DNA from: DASSQJ01 sp963726295
GTDB taxonomy: Bacteria > Actinomycetota > Actinomycetes > Actinomycetales > Dermatophilaceae
NCBI GenBank assembly: GCA_963726295.1
Contig: CAVSBW010000002.1
Location: forward strand, 248,001-312,000
Direction of reading: 5' to 3'
DNA length: 64,000 bases
Part shown: piece after piece, positions 60,206-64,000 of the stretch
Layout: every line of letters begins with the position of its first letter
Numbering within the stretch: the stretch's first letter is position 1
The notes under the pieces: model-generated
Seen by the model: only the letters and a program-made list of their open reading frames with translations
What the model was told of the DNA's origin: nothing
The model's database searches: none
Translations under genes and position numbers: made by a program

Positions 60206-60730
60206 TCAGGCGCCCCACTCCACCTCGCCGTCGACGACCCGACCGGTCGGGGCCAGGCCCAGGGACCGCGCCACCGCGGCCGACGCGGCGTGACCGGGGT
60301 GCACGTGCGCGACGAGGCGCGTCGCCCCGCGGCTGCGCAGCCACCGGCTCATTCCGGCGGCCGCCTCCGAGGCGTACCCGTGGCCCTGCCACGCCGTCCC
60401 GACCACCCACGCCAGTTCCGCGTCGGCGGTCCGGTTGTCAACCGTCGCCTGCACGTAGCCGACGGCGGCGCCGTCGACCCGACGGCGCACCAGCCAGTTG
60501 TGCCAGCGCTGCGAGCCGTCGCTCGAGCCCCCCGCCTGCTGGCGGGCGTAGCGCCCCGCCAGCTCCTCGGTGGTGGGCGGCCCGCCTCCGGTGAACTCGT
60601 ACAGGGCGGGGTCGGCGAGCACGGGCGCCATCTCCGCGACGTCCTCGACGGTGAGCGGGGTCAGGGTCAGCCGCTCGGTGGTGACGACACCGTCGGGGCC
60701 CCCGGGTCGCGGTGCGCCGGACTGCTGCAC
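60206..60730 (-). CDS. GNAT-family N-acetyltransferase (RimJ/RimL-like)
   Basis: A 174-residue GNAT with the N-terminal RLTLTPLTVEDVAEMAPVLADPALYEFTGG region of RimJ/RimL-type proteins (in part) and the acetyl-CoA loop WVVGTAWQGHGYASEAA. The acceptor could be a protein N-terminus, antibiotic or small amine. Start GTG at 60730 with TATCGT 7 nt upstream on the minus strand. Confidence 0.87.
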   Translation of the reverse strand: MQQSGAPRPGGPDGVVTTERLTLTPLTVEDVAEMAPVLADPALYEFTGGGPPTTEELAGRYARQQAGGSSDGSQRWHNWLVRRRVDGAAVGYVQATVDNRTADAELAWVVGTAWQGHGYASEAAAGMSRWLRSRGATRLVAHVHPGHAASAAVARSLGLAPTGRVVDGEVEWGA

Positions 60731-60736
60731 GGCGCC

Positions 60737-60742
60737 ACGATA
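60737..60742 (-). promoter_or_regulatory. Leaderless-type -10 for the GNAT gene
   Basis: TATCGT on the minus strand ends 7 nt before the start GTG. Confidence 0.5.
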
Positions 60743-60787
60743 CGCCGGGGGTGGTGCCGCCCGAGGTCGGTCGGCGGCGCGATGCGC

Positions 60788-61318
60788 TCAGCCGCCGGCG
60801 CGTCGCTCGCGCAGGGCGGACCCCTTGGCGTGGGCCTGGTCGCGCAGCGAGACGCGGAACTCGCCCATCGCCGCCCGCAGCCGCTCGGCCTCCGCGCCCT
60901 CCCCGGCCCCGAGGATGCGCGCTGCCAGCAGCCCGGCGTTGCGGGCCCCGCCCACCGAGACGGTGGCCACCGGCACCCCGGCCGGCATCTGGACGATCGA
61001 CAGCAGCGAGTCGAGCCCGTCGAGGTGCTTCAGGGGGACCGGGACGCCGATGACGGGCAGCGAGGTGACGGATGCCAGCATGCCGGGCAGGTGGGCCGCC
61101 CCACCCGCCCCCGCGACGAGCACCCGCAGCCCGCGCTGCTCCGCGGAACGCCCGTACTCGAGCATCTCCTCGGGCATCCGGTGGGCCGAGACGACGTCGA
61201 CCTCGCAGGGCACGCCGAGCTCGTCGAGCGCCGTGACCGCGGCCTCCATCACCGGCCAGTCCGAGTCCGAGCCCATGACGACCCCGACCACCGGCCGTCG
61301 GTCTGCTGCAGTGCTCAC
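60788..61318 (-). CDS. purE: N5-carboxyaminoimidazole ribonucleotide mutase
   Basis: A 176-residue class I PurE. It converts N5-CAIR to CAIR in purine synthesis. VVGVVMGSDSDWPVM (residues ~10-24), VVSAHRMPEEM with the catalytic His, and GAGGAAHLPGMLAS are the signature segments. GTG at 61318 overlaps the purK stop (GTGA), so PurK and PurE are made together. Confidence 0.96.
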   Translation of the reverse strand: MSTAADRRPVVGVVMGSDSDWPVMEAAVTALDELGVPCEVDVVSAHRMPEEMLEYGRSAEQRGLRVLVAGAGGAAHLPGMLASVTSLPVIGVPVPLKHLDGLDSLLSIVQMPAGVPVATVSVGGARNAGLLAARILGAGEGAEAERLRAAMGEFRVSLRDQAHAKGSALRERRAGG

Positions 61319-62496
61319 GGCGTCACCACTCCCCTGAGGTAGTCGGCGGCGTGCCCGGCCCGCTCGCGCAGGTCGTCGAGGTCGTCGCCGGAGACGTTGA
61401 CGTGCCCGATCTTGCGGCCCGGGCGCACGTCCTTGCCGTACAGGTGGACCTTGGCCCCCGGGTCCCGCGCCATGACGTGGCGGTAGGCCGGGTAGAGCTC
61501 GGGGTACTCACCGCCGAGGACGTTGGCCATGACGGTCCACGGCTCGCGCGGGCGTGGGGACCCCAGCGGCAGGTCGAGCACCGCCCGCAGGTGCTGCTCG
61601 AACTGACCGGTCACCGCGCCGTCCATCGACCAGTGGCCAGAGTTGTGCGGGCGCATGGCGAGCTCGTTGACGACGAAGCCCGCACCGTCGTCACGGGCGA
61701 CCTCGAAGAGCTCGACGGCGAGCACGCCGGTGACGTCCAGCTCCCCCGCGACCCGGAGGGCGGCCTCGGTGGCGCCCGTCGCGAGGGTGGGGTCGAGGTC
61801 GGGTGCCGGGGCGAGGACCTCCGTGCAGATGCCGTCGGTCTGCACGGTCTCGACCACGGGCCACGCCGCGGCCTGCCCGGAGGGGCTGCGTGCGAGCAGC
61901 ACGGCCAGCTCGCGGCGGAACGGCACCCGCTCCTCGAGCAGCAGCCCGGTGCCCGCCTCGGCGGCGCGCACCAGCCAGTCGGTGAGCTCGGCGGCCGAGC
62001 CGACGACCCGCACTCCCTTGCCGTCGTACCCGCCCCGCGGTGTCTTCGCGACCACCGGCCAGCCCACCTCGGCGCCGAAGGCCTCGACGTCGGCGACCGT
62101 CCCGGCGCGCGCCCACCGGGGGCAGGGCACTCCGAGGGCGGTGAGCCGCTCGCGCATCGCGAGCTTGTCCTGCGCGTACCGCAGCGCCTCGGGATGCGGG
62201 TGGAGCACCGCGCCGTCGGCCACCAGCTCGTCGAGCACCTCTCGGGGGACGTGCTCGTGGTCGAAGGTGACGACGTCGCACTCGGCCGCGAACCGGCGCA
62301 CCGCTTCCGCGTCGGTGTGGGCGCCGACCGGGCTCGAGGGGATGACGAGAGCGGCGCTGGAGTCGTCGGCCTCGGCGAGCACGCTCAGGGTGAGGCCGAG
62401 CTCGGCCGCCGGTCCGGCGCACATCCGCGCGAGCTGGCCACCGCCGATGACGCCGACCACGGGGAAGCCACCGGGGGCACGGCGAGGTCTGGTCAC
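61315..62496 (-). CDS. purK: N5-carboxyaminoimidazole ribonucleotide synthase
   Basis: A 393-residue ATP-grasp enzyme that carboxylates AIR with bicarbonate and ATP. VGVIGGGQLARMCAGPAAELG opens the protein, DVVTFDHEHVPREVLDEL, KTPRGGYDGKGVRV and the VNELAMRPHNSGHWSMDGAVTGQFEQHLRA (in part) active-site segment follow. GTG at 62496 is preceded by TATCCT at 7 nt. Directly divergent from the GtrA gene. Confidence 0.96.
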   Translation of the reverse strand: MTRPRRAPGGFPVVGVIGGGQLARMCAGPAAELGLTLSVLAEADDSSAALVIPSSPVGAHTDAEAVRRFAAECDVVTFDHEHVPREVLDELVADGAVLHPHPEALRYAQDKLAMRERLTALGVPCPRWARAGTVADVEAFGAEVGWPVVAKTPRGGYDGKGVRVVGSAAELTDWLVRAAEAGTGLLLEERVPFRRELAVLLARSPSGQAAAWPVVETVQTDGICTEVLAPAPDLDPTLATGATEAALRVAGELDVTGVLAVELFEVARDDGAGFVVNELAMRPHNSGHWSMDGAVTGQFEQHLRAVLDLPLGSPRPREPWTVMANVLGGEYPELYPAYRHVMARDPGAKVHLYGKDVRPGRKIGHVNVSGDDLDDLRERAGHAADYLRGVVTP

Positions 62497-62502
62497 CGCC
62501 TG

Positions 62503-62528
62503 AGGATATCGACGCCCGCGGTTAGAGT
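62503..62528. promoter_or_regulatory. Divergent leaderless promoters of purK and the gtrA-like gene
   Basis: In the 38-nt gap, TATCCT (minus strand, 62508-62503) ends 7 nt before the purK GTG and TAGAGT (plus strand, 62523-62528) ends 7 nt before the GtrA GTG. The expected -35 of each falls on the other's core, so the two promoters may exclude each other. Confidence 0.5.
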
Positions 62529-62534
62529 TTCCGG

Positions 62535-63011
62535 GTGACCACGCCCGACGCGCCTCCCTGGGGAGCCGTGAACCGGCTTCTCGACAAGGCCCGGGGCGCG
62601 TTCGACGTCCTCTACCGCGAGATGATCAAGTTCGGGGTCGTCGGGGCGGTGGCCTTCGTCATCGACATCGGCGTGGCCAACCTCCTGTGGCACACGGTGC
62701 TCCAGGACAAGGTCACCACGGCCAAGCTGATCTCCGGCGCCCTCGCCACCCTCGTGGCATGGGTCGGCAACCGGCAGTGGACCTTCCGCCACCGCCGCAG
62801 CCGCCGCGTTCACCATGAGGTGGGGCTGTTCTTCGTGGTCAACATCGTGGCCCTCGGCATCGCGGCCGGGGTGCTCTTCGTCTCGCACAACATCCTGGGG
62901 TTCACGACGACGCTCCAGGACAACCTGGCCACGATCCTCGGCATCGGCCTGGGCACCCTGTTCCGGTTCTGGGCCTACCGCAAGTTCGTCTTCGCCGGCG
63001 AGCCCCTCTGA
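62535..63011 (+). CDS. GtrA-family membrane protein
   Basis: A 158-residue protein with four helices: MIKFGVVGAVAFVIDIGVANLLW, TAKLISGALATLVAWVGNRQWTF, EVGLFFVVNIVALGIAAGVLF and DNLATILGIGLGTLFRFWAYRKFVF. The KFGVVGAVAF start and the NRQWTFR and FRFWAYRKFVF ends are typical of GtrA. GtrA proteins are thought to flip or handle undecaprenyl-phosphate-linked sugars. The GTG at 62535 has a -10 7 nt upstream. Followed by an 18-bp inverted repeat. Confidence 0.92.
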   Translation: MTTPDAPPWGAVNRLLDKARGAFDVLYREMIKFGVVGAVAFVIDIGVANLLWHTVLQDKVTTAKLISGALATLVAWVGNRQWTFRHRRSRRVHHEVGLFFVVNIVALGIAAGVLFVSHNILGFTTTLQDNLATILGIGLGTLFRFWAYRKFVFAGEPL

Positions 63012-63019
63012 CCCCGGTT

Positions 63020-63095
63020 CCGCGGAGTCAGGAGGATCCCGCCCGGTCATGGCGCAACACCATCCTGAGTCGGCTGGGTCCTCCTGACCCCGCGG
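63020..63095. terminator. Long inverted repeat between convergent genes
   Basis: Arms 63020-63037 and 63078-63095 pair at 16 of 18 positions (core GTCAGGAGGA / TCCTCCTGAC), with a 40-nt loop containing its own ATGG...CCAT hairpin. It may act as a bidirectional terminator for the GtrA and sensor-kinase genes. The elaborate loop could also mean a structured RNA or a dispersed repeat element. Confidence 0.5.
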
Positions 63096-63172
63096 GAGGG
63101 GTGGGGCGGTGAGGCCCCCGCGGGAGAGGTGGGGGCGGTGCGGCCGCCGCGGGCCGCTGCGGGCCGGGGCGG

Positions 63173-64000
63173 TCAGGCGTCGTCGGCCGCCGAGAGGAAC
63201 AGCGCGAACACCGCCGGGCGAGCGCTGACCAGCTCGAGCCGCCCGCCGGCGGCCTCGGCCAGGTCGCGGGCCAGGGAGAGACCGAGCCCGCTGCCGGTCG
63301 AGGAGACCGACCGTTCGAACACGTGGGGGGCGATCGTGGCCGGCACGCCCTCCCCGGCGTCGGTCACCTCGATGACCACCGACGGGCCGGAGCGGCGCGC
63401 GGCGACCTCCACCGTGCCGCGGCCGTGGGAGAGCGAGTTCTCCAGGAGCGTCGTGAGGATCTGGCCGAGAGCCACTGGCGTGGCGCGCACCCGCAGCCCG
63501 CGCTCCCCGCTGACCAGGATGCTGCGCCGCGCGCCGGCGAACGCGGGCTGCCACTCGCGCTGCAGGGAGGCCAGCACCGAGTCGAGGGAGACCGCCGGGC
63601 TCGCCCCGACCCCGCTGCGGGTGCGGCTCATCAGGTCGTCGACGACCCGGCTGAGCCGCTCCACCTGCGCGATCGCGATGGTCGACTCCTCGGCGACCAC
63701 CGCGAGGTCGTCGGTGGCTGCGATCTCCTCGAGGCGCATGAGGAGGGCGGTCAGCGGGGTGCGCAGCTGGTGGGATGCGTCGGCCGCGAAGTCGCGCTCG
63801 GAGGCCAGCCGCCGGGCGGTGTGCTGGGCACCCCGGACGAGGGCGTCGTCGAGCCGGTCGACCTCGTCGATGCCGGTGGTCAGCGGGCTGGGCCGGGTGT
63901 CACCGCCGGAGAGACGCTCGACCCGCTGGCGGAGCATGTCGAGGGTCCGGCCGAGCCGGTCCGCGTGGCGCAGGGCCACCAGCGACGCCGCGAGCACACC
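63173..64000 (-). CDS. Sensor histidine kinase, N-terminus beyond the window
   Basis: The ~275 C-terminal residues are present; the frame is open at the right edge. A HAMP-like segment is followed by the HisKA dimerisation helix with the phosphorylated His in DASHQLRTPLTALL, then the HATPase_c domain: LLENSLSHG (N box), TDAGEGVP (G1), FERSVSSTGSGLGLSLARD (F and G2 boxes). The response regulator gene and sensor domain are outside the window, so the signal is unknown. Downstream (left) is the inverted repeat at 63020-63095. Confidence 0.9.
   Translation of the reverse strand, partial: GVLAASLVALRHADRLGRTLDMLRQRVERLSGGDTRPSPLTTGIDEVDRLDDALVRGAQHTARRLASERDFAADASHQLRTPLTALLMRLEEIAATDDLAVVAEESTIAIAQVERLSRVVDDLMSRTRSGVGASPAVSLDSVLASLQREWQPAFAGARRSILVSGERGLRVRATPVALGQILTTLLENSLSHGRGTVEVAARRSGPSVVIEVTDAGEGVPATIAPHVFERSVSSTGSGLGLSLARDLAEAAGGRLELVSARPAVFALFLSAADDA

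Noticed and set aside
1..64000. tRNA, rRNA, insertion sequences, integrases or phage genes
   Set aside because: No cloverleaf-like sequence ending in a CCA stem, transposase motif or terminal inverted repeat was recognised on reading both strands; a tRNAscan/IS search would be decisive.

Overview
The window is high-GC DNA with GTG/ATG starts, dense 4-nt gene overlaps, a WhiB regulator, F420 biosynthesis genes, CWB2 cell-wall repeats and three LytR-CpsA-Psr (LCP) ligases. This points to an actinobacterium, most likely a member of the Micrococcales close to Intrasporangiaceae (genus not determinable here). The order whiB - fbiA - fbiB ... LCP ... acyl-CoA dehydrogenase - purE - purK - GtrA resembles, from memory, the M. 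tuberculosis whiB2-fbiAB to purEK region. Here it is expanded by a large cell-envelope polymer island. No tRNA, rRNA, insertion sequence, prophage or CRISPR array was seen.

Layout. 1-4145 (minus): whiB, a large membrane-bound GT2 protein and a DUF5719 protein cut by the window edge. 4393-7408 (plus): fbiA, an fbiB without its usual nitroreductase half, and a hemerythrin protein. 7842-9206 (plus): a compact cassette of two small exported proteins around an ER/SipW-type signal peptidase; both exported proteins share one motif just after their signal peptides. 9193-15004 (minus): a translationally coupled glycan operon (GT2, GT4-methyltransferase fusion, flippase-like membrane protein, methyltransferase) ending in a DNA glycosylase. 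15077-21274: topoisomerase IB, an IMPase-family phosphatase, a ClC channel, a GT-C-like membrane protein and a TIGR03089 protein.

21317-51335 is the envelope island. It holds an M15-like peptidase with five peptidoglycan-binding modules and two secreted amidases with CWB2 repeats, which flank scoAB. Next come tagD, a nucleotide-sugar dehydrogenase and a TagGH-type ABC exporter whose cytosolic ATPase carries its own C-terminal CWB2-like triplet. An AT3-SGNH acyltransferase follows, then an array of three tandem TupA-like ATP-grasp paralogues headed by an unrecognised coiled-coil protein. Last is a minus-strand operon of three CDP-glycerol glycerophosphotransferase-like enzymes, two GT2s, a CDP-alcohol phosphotransferase and an LCP protein. 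Two further LCP genes follow on the plus strand (51486-54365). Inferred job: synthesis, export, tailoring, wall attachment and protein recognition of an anionic (teichoic/teichuronic-like) wall polymer. 54397-64000 returns to housekeeping genes: methyltransferase, acyl-CoA dehydrogenase, two luciferase-like F420 oxidoreductases, a UDP-glucose-dehydrogenase-like enzyme, a CoA-binding protein, a GNAT, purE, purK, GtrA and a truncated sensor kinase.

DNA-level signals include a good whiB promoter with a palindromic spacer, 9-bp direct repeats resembling MtrA boxes upstream of two wall hydrolase genes, nine genes with a -10 hexamer 7-8 nt before the start codon (leaderless pattern), several hairpins, and a near-identical internal 229-bp duplication.
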